Below the pieces are notes generated by a model. That model was not told where the DNA came from. It worked only from the letters and a program-made list of their open reading frames with translations, and searched no databases. Made by a program: the position numbers and the translations under genes. This document shows positions 1 to 8,457 of a stretch of DNA of 40,847 nucleotides, in pieces; position 1 is the first letter of the stretch, and each line of letters opens with the position of its first letter. This stretch comes from Kribbella catacumbae DSM 19601 (GTDB lineage Bacteria; Actinomycetota; Actinomycetes; Propionibacteriales; Kribbellaceae), in contig NZ_AQUZ01000073.1 of assembly GCF_000372465.1 (NCBI RefSeq), positions 848 through 41,694 of the forward strand, in the 5' to 3' direction.

Positions 1-7
1 CATCACG

Positions 8-25
8 TTCGAACATGTCTTCGAA
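8..25. promoter_or_regulatory. LexA/SOS-box-like palindrome
   Basis: The core TCGAAC-ATGT-CTTCGA at 9-24 matches the actinobacterial LexA consensus TCGAAC-N4-GTTCGA at all but one fixed position (C instead of G at 19). The outer T8 and A25 extend the dyad. It lies at the window edge, so it could serve a gene to the left that is not visible. No confident gene starts directly to its right. Confidence 0.35.
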
Positions 26-230
26 TTTACGCCTCCAAGGGGCGGCAAGCAAATCGTGCGGTGGCTTGATTCGCCTTATCCACAAGGGGAAACGTCACAC
101 GGAGTTCAGTGAAGGAAACGGATATACGACGAGCGGCGGTCGACCGTCGGCGAGGCATCCGAGCTGCGGGCGGATCGGCAGCTCTTGCTTGAAAGGAAAC
201 AGCTGGGTAGGACGGACCTGGTCACCGGAC

Positions 231-410
231 ATGAGCGGGCACGTGGTGAAGCAGGCGACTCAGCAGGTCGCCCGGGGAGTACAGCACCTCTCGATCCCGT
301 TGACACCAGCACAACGTGCCCGGCTGGCGGCAGATGGGCGGCTGCTGGTCTCCTACGAGACAGCGCAGAACCAGGTGCAGGCGTTCGACGTACGGCTCAG
401 CGGGCGGTGA
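231..410 (+). pseudogene. possible C-terminal remnant of a lost gene
   Basis: From the ATG at 231 the frame encodes 59 residues. The last 45 or so (with LSIPLTPAQRARLAADGRLL) read like the conserved C-terminal end of a real protein, but I do not recognise the family. The sequence upstream (about 26-230) has no coding character in this frame, and no convincing ribosome binding site precedes 231. The end overlaps the convergent lipoprotein gene by 14 bp. I see nothing else in 26-230. A very small intact gene is the alternative. Confidence 0.3.
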
Positions 411-1164
411 GGTCGAGGCCGTTGCCGTCTGGGGCGCGAAGCTTCAGGCGGTCGGCCTCGATGGTGTAGGTCAGCTCGCCCTTCAGCGCACCCAGGACGG
501 TCTGCTCCAGCTTGGCGTCGTCACCGGTACAGGCCTTGCGGGTGGTACTGAGCTCGCCGAAGGTGAGCTTGCCGGCGGTCTTGGCGACGATGCCCTGGAA
601 CTCGTTGCAGCCGGTCGATCCGGTGACGCGCTCGCCGGCGATCGTCAAGTGCGCCTTCTCGGATCCCACCGAATGCGACGCGGTCTGGCCGGCGATGACG
701 GTCTCGAGCGACCACTTGGTCCCGTCGAGCGGCTTGTCGGGCTGCGCGGTCTCGCGGTCCTGGAGGACGAGCTCGGTGCCGCCGCGGGTGAGCGTGAGCT
801 TGTCGGCTTCGAGTTTCCACGTCGGCCGGTCCCGCAGCAGTTGGCCTACCCAGTCCTCCTGCGCATGGCGAGCCGGATCGCAGCCCATCTCGGTGCCACC
901 CAGTTCGCCGACCGTCAGCTTGCCGTCGTCGGTGGAGACCTCGCCGCCCAGCTGGTTGCAGCCGGTCTCAGCGTGCACGTTCCCATCCTTGAACCGCAGC
1001 CCGATCCGGGTGTTCGGCGCCAACTGCTTCGGCTTGCCGTCCTCGGTCACCGAGATGGACAGGAAGGATCTCCCGGTGAGCGAGCCACCCGCGGAAGATT
1101 CGCTTCCACAGGCAGAAAGCAACATCATCCCGGCCGCAGCGACAACCACCATCCGCATCCTCAT
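397..1164 (-). CDS. META-domain lipoprotein, two tandem META domains
   Basis: This 255-residue exported lipoprotein has a signal peptide ending in the lipobox LLSAC (lipidated Cys about residue 19), so it should be anchored on the outer face of the membrane. Two META (DUF306/HslJ-like) repeats follow, at about residues 28-130 and 143-255. Each has the family's GCN motif (TGCNQLGGEV, STGCNEFQG), a G-L-x-x-G-E-L strand and a conserved Cys about 25-30 residues later. META domains occur in E. coli HslJ (novobiocin resistance) and in many actinobacterial lipoproteins, whose exact role is unknown. The start is uncertain: Met codons at residues 1, 3 and 5 are all possible and the Shine-Dalgarno is weak. 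The gene stands alone, convergent with the remnant to its left and co-directional with the aminotransferase pseudogene. Confidence 0.85.
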   Translation of the reverse strand: MRMRMVVVAAAGMMLLSACGSESSAGGSLTGRSFLSISVTEDGKPKQLAPNTRIGLRFKDGNVHAETGCNQLGGEVSTDDGKLTVGELGGTEMGCDPARHAQEDWVGQLLRDRPTWKLEADKLTLTRGGTELVLQDRETAQPDKPLDGTKWSLETVIAGQTASHSVGSEKAHLTIAGERVTGSTGCNEFQGIVAKTAGKLTFGELSTTRKACTGDDAKLEQTVLGALKGELTYTIEADRLKLRAPDGNGLDLTAR

Positions 1165-1201
1165 AACCTACGGACGCCACAGCCCACCCCCGGCGTTGCA
1201 C

Positions 1202-1947
1202 CTACCGCAGATGCCCACCCAGTACTTCGGCCGCGCGCGCCACGTCATCGGCGGTGGTGGTGAGGTGGAAGCAGAGACGGAGGCGACCCGCGCGGACGGC
1301 AGCCACGATGCCGGCTTCCGCCATCAACTCGGGGACCTTCTCATCGGCCTCGGCGGACACGATCGCGGAATGGTAGGGCGCCAGGCCGACGGCCTCCCGG
1401 AAATCGGCCGCGAGCAACGTGTTGTGAGCATGGATGGCTTCGACGCCGACATCCCGGAGCAGTTCGAGAGCCGGGGCGGCCGCCACCCAGCAGTGCCAAG
1501 CGGGCGAGACGTTGAAGCGACGCGCGTCCTCGGCCAGTCGCAGGGGTGATCCGTAGATGCTCGTCCAGGGCGACGGACCGGCGTACCAGTTGGCGTTGAG
1601 CGGGGTGAGGGCGTCGAGGTACTCGGGTTGCACGGTGAAGAAGGCGGTACCGCGCGGCGCGAGCAGCCACTTGTAGCCGCCCGTGATGGTGAACGCGTAC
1701 TGCGAAGCGTCGATCGGCAGCCACCCGGCGGCCGAGGGCAAAGAACGGAAATGTCAGGCTGGTGAATTCACCCTCCGCAATCAATACATCACAATTAGTT
1801 GGCAGCCAAGTGGCGATCATTCCGGCGAATACCGAGACCTGGCTGCCGACCGCGATCAGGCCAGGCTCGACGCCCACCAGTTCGCCGTACGCCGCCCGCG
1901 CCGCCGGCCGGGTCGAATTCGCGCCGGGCCTGGTCGATGCTCGTCAT
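1202..1947 (-). pseudogene. class V PLP aminotransferase, broken by two deletions
   Basis: Read on the minus strand, the ATG at 1947 opens with about 15 plausible residues (MTSIDQARREFDPAG). The match then jumps, out of frame, to AAYGELVGVEPGLIAVGSQV and on through VLIAEGEFTSLTFPFFA (about 1905-1745). A second jump with a frame change leads to AAGWLPIDASQYAFTITGGY, then KWLLAPRGTAFF with the PLP lysine, and continues to a normal C-terminus and TAG at 1202. Intact members of this isopenicillin-N-epimerase/cysteine-desulfurase-like group are usually 330-400 residues. Only about 248 codons remain, so roughly 35 residues near the N-terminus and about 70 in the middle (PLP-aspartate region) appear lost. 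The reading frame cannot yield an active enzyme. Missing blocks, not single-base shifts, argue against sequencing error. Confidence 0.75.
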
Positions 1948-2135
1948 GGTTCAACCCTCGGCCCGGCCGAGCTCAAGCGGTAGGCCGTCCTGCTGAGGTC
2001 TGATCAAACGAATGCTTTGACCAGGTGAACACCTCGGGAGTTCAAGGCAAATACTCGCCAACGCTAGTTTCGCGGTGATCTTCGTAGCACCATGCTCCTC
2101 GGTGAAACCCTTTCTGAGCTAGGAGCGAATTTCCT

Positions 2136-4586
2136 GTGGCAATCTCCAGAGCGCGCCGGCGCATCGTCGCGGCGGCGCTGCCGCTGGCCGTCATGGCCGC
2201 GATGGCCGGACTTCCCGGTACCGCGAACGCCCTGTCGGCCGACGTCGTCATCTCCGCGGTGTACGGCGGCGGTGGCAACTCCGGCGCGATCTTCAAGAAC
2301 GACTACATCGAACTCGCGAACCTGAGCGACAGCCCGGTCGACGTGTCGTCGTGGTCGGTCCAGTACGCGTCGGCCGCGGGCACGACCTTCCAGCTCACCA
2401 ACCTGACCGGCAGCATCCCGGCGCACGGCAAGTACCTGGTCCAGCAGGCCGCGGGAGCGGCCGGGACGACCTCCCTGCCCACGCCGGACGCGATCGGCAC
2501 GATCCCGATGTCGGGCAGCTCCGGCGTCGTCGCGCTCCGCACGAACCAGACCGCGCTCTCGGGCTGCGGCACCACCTGCTGGAGTGCACCGAACGTCAAG
2601 GACCTCGTGGGCTACGGCGCGACGGCGAACGTCGAGGGATCCGCGGCACCAGGGCTCAGCAACACGACGGCCGACGCGCGGACCGGCACGATGGTCGACA
2701 CCGACAACAACGCGGCCGACTTCACCTCCGGCGTACCGAAGGCGACGAACTCCGCCGGGACCACGGTCACCGCAGGCGACGACCCGGGCGACCCCGGCGA
2801 TCCGACGCCCGGCCCCGTCCGCATCCACGACATCCAGAGCAGCAGCCGGGTCTCCCCGCTGGTGGGCACGAACGTCACCAACGTCCCCGGCATCGTCACG
2901 GCGGTCCGGGTCACGGGCAGCGCGCGCGGGTACTGGTTCCAGGACCCGACCGCTGACGCTGACCCGCTGACGAGCGAGGGCCTGTTCGTCTTCACCGGAA
3001 GCACCACGCCGGCGGTGGCTATCGGCGACTCCGTTGTGGCTTCCGGCCGCATCACCGAGTTCCGGCCGGCCACGGGTGCGCAGACGCTCACCGAGATCGG
3101 CGGCACGGTCAAGACCATCAAGGTCAGCGGCGGTAACCCGCTGCCGGCCGCAGTACCGGTGGCCTTCCCCGACGCCTTCACCAAGACCGGCAACCTCGAG
3201 ACGCAGCCGCTGGAGCCGTCGAGCTACGTGCTGGACTGGCTCGAGGTGCACGAGGGCATGCGGATCACCGTGGCCCAGGACACTCGCCTGGTCAGCCCGG
3301 TCGACACCCAGTTCGGTGAGCTGTGGGTGACGCTCAAGCCGGGTCAGAACCCGACTCCGCGCGGTGGCACCGTCTACAAGTCGTACGACGACCAGAACAG
3401 CGGCCGGCTGAAGATCCTGTCGCTGACAGGCGCTCCTGCCGCGAACGTCGGCTCCACGCTCGCCGCGGGGACGACCGGACCGCTCGACTACCAGTCGTTC
3501 GGCGGCTATGTCCTGCAGGCGACCCAGCTCGGCACGATCACCGAGGGCGGCCTGAAGAGGCAGAAGGTGCTGCCGCCGAAGAAGGCCGGCGACCTGTCCG
3601 TCGCGACCTACAACGTCGAGAACCTGGCCGCCAACAACCCGGCCTCCAAGTTCGCCAAGCTGGCGCAGGCGGTCGTGTCCAACCTCGGCTCGCCCGACAT
3701 CCTCGCGCTGGAAGAGATCCAGGACAACAACGGCGCGACCAACGACGCGATCGTCGCGGCCGACCAGACCGTCGCGAAGTTCGTCGCCGCGATCCAGACG
3801 GCCGGCGGACCGGCGTACGACTGGCGCTCGATCGACCCGAACGATGACACCGACGGCGGCCAGCCAGGCGGCAATATCCGCCAGGTGTTCCTGTTCAACC
3901 CGGCCCGTACTACGTTCGTCGACCGCCCGGGCGGTGACGCGAACACGCCCGTCTCAGTGGTCCGCGCACGACCGACCAGCAACCAGGTCGCATTGTCGGT
4001 CTCGCCCGGCCGGATCGACCCGGCCAGCGACGCGTGGGGATCCAGCCGCAAGCCGCTCGTCGGTGAGTTCCTCTTCGACGGCAACAAGCAGCTGTTCGTG
4101 GTAGCCAACCACTTCAACTCCAAGGGCGGCGACTCTCCGCTGTCGGCGGCGGTCCAGCCGCCGGTGCGCGGTACCGAAGTACAGCGGCTGAAGCAGTCTG
4201 CTGAGGTGCACGAGTTCGTCAAGGATCTCAATGAGAAGAGCGCTGGGCGCGCCCGCGTCGTCGTACTCGGCGATCTGAACGACTATCAGTTCAGTCCGGC
4301 CATGCAGACCGTGACCGGCAACGGCGCCGAGCTGAAGATGCTGATCGACACGCTGCCCGTCGAGGAGCGGTACAGCTATGTCTTCGACGGCAACTCGCAG
4401 GTGCTCGACCACATCGCCGTCAGCCCGGCGATCAAGGGCTTCTCGTACGGCGTTGTGCACATCAACGCCGAGTTCTCCGACCAGGCGAGCGACCATGATC
4501 CGCAGATCGTGCGGATCCTGACCGGCTGCGACATCAACCCGCTGCCGGCTCGCTGCCGGCCTGGTAGCCCGGTGGTAGACGAGTAG
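2136..4586 (+). CDS. secreted ExeM/NucH-type nuclease with lamin-tail domain
   Basis: This 816-residue exported nuclease-like protein starts at a GTG placed 10 bases after AGGAG (2121-2125). Residues 1-33 form a signal peptide (RRR, hydrophobic core, cleavage near TANA-L). An LTD (lamin-tail) domain covers about 34-215 (IISAVYGGGGN-type opening, DYIELANLSD, WSVQYASAAG). A DPGDPGDP linker leads to a NucH-like OB-type region (about 228-490). The C-terminal endonuclease/exonuclease/phosphatase domain (about 490-795) keeps the metal and catalytic motifs: ATYNVENL, ALEEIQDN, ANHFNSKGG, GDLND (712-716) and SDHDP (785-789). The family degrades extracellular DNA, for scavenging or biofilm turnover; that role here is inferred. 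The stop lies 2 bases before the LysR gene. Confidence 0.9.
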   Translation: MAISRARRRIVAAALPLAVMAAMAGLPGTANALSADVVISAVYGGGGNSGAIFKNDYIELANLSDSPVDVSSWSVQYASAAGTTFQLTNLTGSIPAHGKYLVQQAAGAAGTTSLPTPDAIGTIPMSGSSGVVALRTNQTALSGCGTTCWSAPNVKDLVGYGATANVEGSAAPGLSNTTADARTGTMVDTDNNAADFTSGVPKATNSAGTTVTAGDDPGDPGDPTPGPVRIHDIQSSSRVSPLVGTNVTNVPGIVTAVRVTGSARGYWFQDPTADADPLTSEGLFVFTGSTTPAVAIGDSVVASGRITEFRPATGAQTLTEIGGTVKTIKVSGGNPLPAAVPVAFPDAFTKTGNLETQPLEPSSYVLDWLEVHEGMRITVAQDTRLVSPVDTQFGELWVTLKPGQNPTPRGGTVYKSYDDQNSGRLKILSLTGAPAANVGSTLAAGTTGPLDYQSFGGYVLQATQLGTITEGGLKRQKVLPPKKAGDLSVATYNVENLAANNPASKFAKLAQAVVSNLGSPDILALEEIQDNNGATNDAIVAADQTVAKFVAAIQTAGGPAYDWRSIDPNDDTDGGQPGGNIRQVFLFNPARTTFVDRPGGDANTPVSVVRARPTSNQVALSVSPGRIDPASDAWGSSRKPLVGEFLFDGNKQLFVVANHFNSKGGDSPLSAAVQPPVRGTEVQRLKQSAEVHEFVKDLNEKSAGRARVVVLGDLNDYQFSPAMQTVTGNGAELKMLIDTLPVEERYSYVFDGNSQVLDHIAVSPAIKGFSYGVVHINAEFSDQASDHDPQIVRILTGCDINPLPARCRPGSPVVDE

Positions 4587-4588
4587 AG

Positions 4589-5512
4589 ATGACGACCGAC
4601 CTCGACCCCAGACGGCTGCTGATCTTCCGAGAAGTAGCCCGCCTGGGGTCGTTGTCGGCGGCGGCGACCGCGCTGGGCTGGACGCAACCCGCCGTCGGGC
4701 AACACATGCAGCGGCTGGAACGCGACGTCGGCATCCCGCTGATGCTCCGCTCCGTCCGCGGCATCACCCTGACCGAAGCCGGTACTGCGCTGCTGGCGCA
4801 TGCCGATGCTCTCGCCTCCCGGCTGACGGCTGCCGAGACGGAACTGCGGGCCTTCGCGTCGATGGAACTGGGCACGCTGTCGCTCGCGGCCTTCCCATCG
4901 GCCGCCGCCGTCCTGGTGCCACCCGCGCTGGCGAAACTGGAGTCGCGCGCACCGGCCCTCGAAGTACGCCTAACAGAAGCAGAGCCCCCGGAAGCGCGAG
5001 CCCTGGTCACCTCAGGCGAGGCCGATCTGGCGATCGTCTTCGAACATGGGGTTGTGCAGGAAGGCGAGCTCGTCTTGTTGCCGCTCCTTGCGGATCCGCT
5101 GCGGGCCGTGCTGCCGTCCGGCCATCGGCTGGCTGGCCGGGTGCGGCCGATCGCGCTTGGCGATCTGGCTGGGGAGCGGTGGGTTGCGGGGTGTCCGCGG
5201 TGTGAGGAGAACCTGCTGACCACTACCCGGGCTGCCGGATTCGTTCCGGACGTCCGGCATCGGACCGACGACTATGTGGTCGCTCAGCGGCTGGTGGCCG
5301 AAGGGCTCGCTGTCACCTTGCTGCCAGGGCTCGCGCTGCTCGCGGCGCCGGGGAAAGGCGTGGCCGTGTTGCAGGTGCGGACCTCACCTGAGCGGCGGGT
5401 CGGTGTGCTGGTTCGGGCAGAGTTGATGCAGAGTGCGGCGGTCGTGGCCGCTATCGATGCCTTGCGCGTGGTGGCTGATCGGACCGCCAAGCGACTGGTC
5501 TCCTTGTCGTAG
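4589..5512 (+). CDS. LysR-family transcriptional regulator
   Basis: The 307-residue protein has the standard LysR layout and length. A winged helix-turn-helix covers about residues 8-67 (LLIFREVARLGSLSAAATAL, TQPAVGQHMQRLERDVGIPL, TLTEAG). A periplasmic-binding-like effector domain covers about 90-300. The regulated genes and ligand cannot be read from the sequence. LysR genes are often divergent from their target; this one lies 2 bases after the nuclease gene and 9 bases before the HAD phosphatase gene on the same strand, so it is probably co-transcribed and may be translationally coupled. The part of the gene after about 5040 uses more G/T third positions than its neighbours. Confidence 0.9.
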   Translation: MTTDLDPRRLLIFREVARLGSLSAAATALGWTQPAVGQHMQRLERDVGIPLMLRSVRGITLTEAGTALLAHADALASRLTAAETELRAFASMELGTLSLAAFPSAAAVLVPPALAKLESRAPALEVRLTEAEPPEARALVTSGEADLAIVFEHGVVQEGELVLLPLLADPLRAVLPSGHRLAGRVRPIALGDLAGERWVAGCPRCEENLLTTTRAAGFVPDVRHRTDDYVVAQRLVAEGLAVTLLPGLALLAAPGKGVAVLQVRTSPERRVGVLVRAELMQSAAVVAAIDALRVVADRTAKRLVSLS

Positions 5513-5521
5513 GGTCGAGGA

Positions 5522-6169
5522 GTGACTGGACCTGGCTTGGTGATCTTCGACAACGATGGCGTGCTGGTGGATTCGGAGCGGCTGGCGAACGGGATCCTCG
5601 CCGAGCTGCTGACCGAGGCAGGACTGCCGTACACGTTCGAGGAGACCGTCCGCGACTTCATGGGCGGCAGCATGGTCTCGATGCGCCAGCAGGCTGAGGC
5701 CAAGCTGGGATCGGCGTTGCCCGCGGATCTCGAGGACCGGTACCACGAGCGGCTGTTCGCCGGCTTCGCCCAGCTGCAGCCGGTTCCCGGCGTACGGGAG
5801 GTGCTGGATCAACTGGATGCCGAGGGCATCACTTATTGCCTGGCCTCGTCGGGCACGCATCGGCGGATCCACACCGCGCTGACCACGGTCGGCTTCTGGG
5901 ACAGGTTCGAGGGCAGGATCTTCAGCTCGGAAGACGTTCGGCACGGCAAGCCGGCGCCCGACCTGTTCCTGCACGCGGCGACCACGATGGGCGTCAAACC
6001 GGCCGACTGTGTCGTCGTCGAGGACAGCCCGCTCGGCGTCGCCGCCGCCAACGCGGCCGGGATGCGGGTGTTCGGTTTCGCCGCCATGACCGACCCGGCC
6101 AAACTGTCCACCGCGACCGCGGTTTTCCACAACATGACCGCCCTCCCGGAGCTGATCTCCGCCGCCTGA
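5522..6169 (+). CDS. HAD-superfamily phosphatase / phosphoglucomutase-like
   Basis: This 215-residue haloacid-dehalogenase-type hydrolase is of subfamily IA with an alpha-helical cap. Motif I is FDNDGVLVDS with nucleophile Asp10 and acid/base Asp12. Motif II is ASSGTH, motif III the Lys in HGKPAPD, and motif IV VVVEDSPLGV. The cap (about 17-85) resembles beta-phosphoglucomutase and sugar-phosphate phosphatases, so a phosphosugar substrate is likely but not fixed. GAGG lies only one base before the GTG at 5522. An internal GTG at 5540 would still keep motif I, so the start is not certain. It sits 15 bases before alr and is probably in the same transcript. Confidence 0.88.
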   Translation: MTGPGLVIFDNDGVLVDSERLANGILAELLTEAGLPYTFEETVRDFMGGSMVSMRQQAEAKLGSALPADLEDRYHERLFAGFAQLQPVPGVREVLDQLDAEGITYCLASSGTHRRIHTALTTVGFWDRFEGRIFSSEDVRHGKPAPDLFLHAATTMGVKPADCVVVEDSPLGVAAANAAGMRVFGFAAMTDPAKLSTATAVFHNMTALPELISAA

Positions 6170-6184
6170 GACACTGGTAGCGCT

Positions 6185-7333
6185 ATGTCAGAGCTTGAAG
6201 AGCCCTCGAAGGTTCGTGCTGAAGCGGTCGTGGACCTCGGCGCGATCCGCCACAACGTGGCCACGCTGCGTGCGCGCGCGAGTACCGCGCAGCTGATGAC
6301 CGTGGTCAAGGCCGACGCCTACGGGCACGGGATGATCCCGGTCGCCCGGGCCGCGCGGGAGGCCGGTGCGGACTGGATCGGTACCGCGGTGCTCGACGAG
6401 GCGCTCGGGTTGCGGGAGGCCGGTGACACCGGGCCGATCTTCTGCTGGCTGACCACGCCGGGCGAGCCGCTCGAGCAGGCCATTGCCGCTGGCATCGACT
6501 TGTCCGCGTCCGCGCCCTGGGAGATCGACGAGGTCGCCGCCGGCGTGACGGACCGGCCCGCTCGAGTGCACCTGAAGATCGACACCGGCATGAGCCGCGG
6601 CGGCGCAGTACCGGAAGAGTGGCCGGCCCTGATCCGCTCCGCGCTGGCGGAGGTCAAGGCCGGGCGGATCGAGATCGCCGGCGTCTGGTCCCACCTGGCG
6701 TCGTCGGACGAACCGAAGAGCCCGGTGAACGAGTTCCAGGTGGCGACGTTCACCTCCGCCGTCGACGTGGTGGAGTCCTTCGGGATCGACCCGGGGCTGC
6801 GGCACCTGGCCAACTCCGGTGGCACGCTCGCGCTGCCCGAGACGCATTTCGATCTCGTCCGGCCCGGCATCGCGACGTACGGGCTGTCTCCGTTCGGGCG
6901 TGATCTGCCGTCGGACGAGCTCGGCCTGCGACCGGCGATGACGCTGCGGGCGCGGTTCGCGATGGTGAAGCGGGTCCCGGCCGGTACAGGGGTCTCCTAC
7001 GGGCTGACCTGGACCGCGCCCAAGCCGTCGACACTCGGACTGATCCCGCTCGGGTACGGCGATGGCCTGCCGCGGCACGCGTCGAACGGTGCGCCGGTCC
7101 AGGTCGCGGGCGAGCGTCGTACCATCGTCGGCCGGATCTGCATGGATCAGTGCGTGGTCGATTGCGGCGACGACGAGGTGGCGGCGGGCGACGAGATCGT
7201 GCTGTTCGGGCCGGGCATCGACGGCGAGCCGACCGCGGACGACTGGGCGGATGCCGCAGGAACCATCAACTACGAGATCGTCACCCGGCTGGGCGCCCGC
7301 ATTCCCCGCCGGTACGTCGACAGCGGGAGGTGA
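6185..7333 (+). CDS. alr: alanine racemase
   Basis: The 382-residue enzyme makes D-alanine for peptidoglycan in the cytoplasm. The PLP-binding lysine is Lys42 in VVKADAYGHG and the second catalytic residue is Tyr272 in VSYGLTWT. IDTGMSRGG, HLANSGG, VRPGIATYG and GRICMDQCVVD are also typical family blocks. Length is normal. It stands at the head of the hydrolase-tsaE-tsaB-rimI-tsaD run, the same order as in mycobacteria (alr Rv3423c followed by tsaE-tsaB-rimI-tsaD). The ribosome binding site before the ATG is weak, as would suit a gene translated within an operon. Confidence 0.97.
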   Translation: MSELEEPSKVRAEAVVDLGAIRHNVATLRARASTAQLMTVVKADAYGHGMIPVARAAREAGADWIGTAVLDEALGLREAGDTGPIFCWLTTPGEPLEQAIAAGIDLSASAPWEIDEVAAGVTDRPARVHLKIDTGMSRGGAVPEEWPALIRSALAEVKAGRIEIAGVWSHLASSDEPKSPVNEFQVATFTSAVDVVESFGIDPGLRHLANSGGTLALPETHFDLVRPGIATYGLSPFGRDLPSDELGLRPAMTLRARFAMVKRVPAGTGVSYGLTWTAPKPSTLGLIPLGYGDGLPRHASNGAPVQVAGERRTIVGRICMDQCVVDCGDDEVAAGDEIVLFGPGIDGEPTADDWADAAGTINYEIVTRLGARIPRRYVDSGR

Positions 7334-7338
7334 CCGGG

Positions 7339-8457
7339 ATGGCGAACGTGGGTCGCACTGCCGGTCTGATCGGCGCCGCGGTCGGAGTGCTCGCAGCGGG
7401 TGCTGCCGCCGGCGTCGCCGTCGAGCGCCAGGTGATCGGCAGGCGTTCCGGTCAGCGCGCGCAGCTGGAAGCCGAGCCGTTCGGCTCGCTGCGCGGTACT
7501 CCACACGTCTTCACCGCCGACGACGGCGTCGAGCTGTACGTCGAGGTCGATGAGCTCAAGCGATCCCGCCGCCCGGAGCCGCCCGCGAAGCGCAGGCTCC
7601 GTCGCAAGGTGGCGAACCCGCCCGAAGACCTCACGTTGATCTTCCTGCACGGCTACGGGCTGAACATGGACTGCTGGCACTTCGAGCGCCGCGACCTGGC
7701 CGGGATCGGCAGGATGGTCTTCTACGACCAGCGTTCGCACGGCCGGTCCGGGCGGTCGCCGAAGGAGAACGTCAGCATCGAGCAGCTCGGCCGCGACCTG
7801 TACGGGATCCTGGAGAGGTTCGCGCCGACCGGGCCGGTGGTCCTGATCGGGCACTCGATGGGCGGGATGTCGATCATGGCGCTGGCCGAGGCGCACCCCG
7901 AGCTGTTCGGCGACCGGGTGATCGGCGTCGGACTGTGCTCGACCAGCGCGGGCGGGCTGGACCAGGTGCCGATCGCGCTGCCGGGCCGGATCGGGATGCT
8001 GGTCCGGACCCTGGCGACGCCGACGGTCTCCGCGCTGGCGCGGATCCCGGACGTGGTCGAGCGCAGCCGCAAGGCGGGCACGGACATCAGCTACCTGCTG
8101 ACCCGGAAGTACTCGTTCGGCTCCGAGGTGCCGCCGGCCTTCACCGAGTTCGTCAACGAGATGATCGCCGCGACGCCGATCTCGGTGATCGCGGAGTTCT
8201 ACCCGATCTTCGCGCTGCACGACAAGTACGGCTCCCTGGAGCCGCTGCAGAAGGTGGAGTGCGTGGTGATCGGTGGTGACAAGGACCACCTGACGCCGTT
8301 CGAGCACTCCGAGGAGATCGTCCGGCACGTGCCGGGAGCGGAACTGGTCGAGGTACCGAACTGTGGTCATCTCGGCCTGATCGAGCACCATCGTGAGTTC
8401 ACCGCGGCCCTGCTCGGGATGATCGAGCGGGCCGAACTAGCCCTGGGACAGACATGA
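7339..8457 (+). CDS. alpha/beta hydrolase with N-terminal membrane segment
   Basis: The 372-residue protein begins with a hydrophobic Ala/Gly-rich helix (about residues 6-28), probably a membrane anchor or uncleaved signal. An alpha/beta-hydrolase fold follows: oxyanion HGYG, nucleophile elbow GHSMGG, a late acid in GGDKDHLTP and catalytic His in NCGHLGL. The substrate is unknown; esterase or lipase-like activity is likely. A hydrolase between alr and tsaE is conserved across several actinobacteria. The ATG at 7339 is chosen because GGGAGG (7325-7330) lies 8 bases upstream; a GTG at 7330 overlapping the alr stop has no room for that site. Its stop overlaps the next start as ATGA. Confidence 0.88.
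   Translation: MANVGRTAGLIGAAVGVLAAGAAAGVAVERQVIGRRSGQRAQLEAEPFGSLRGTPHVFTADDGVELYVEVDELKRSRRPEPPAKRRLRRKVANPPEDLTLIFLHGYGLNMDCWHFERRDLAGIGRMVFYDQRSHGRSGRSPKENVSIEQLGRDLYGILERFAPTGPVVLIGHSMGGMSIMALAEAHPELFGDRVIGVGLCSTSAGGLDQVPIALPGRIGMLVRTLATPTVSALARIPDVVERSRKAGTDISYLLTRKYSFGSEVPPAFTEFVNEMIAATPISVIAEFYPIFALHDKYGSLEPLQKVECVVIGGDKDHLTPFEHSEEIVRHVPGAELVEVPNCGHLGLIEHHREFTAALLGMIERAELALGQT

Noticed and set aside
1998..2050. Promoter TTGACC at 2017-2022 for the nuclease gene
   Set aside because: No acceptable -10 box at 16-19 bases downstream; the short AGGTG-AA-CACCT dyad there is too weak to call.
2064..3251. Reverse open frame of 395 codons over the nuclease gene
   Set aside because: Arg/Gly/Asp-rich shadow frame with no motifs, fully opposite a recognised gene.
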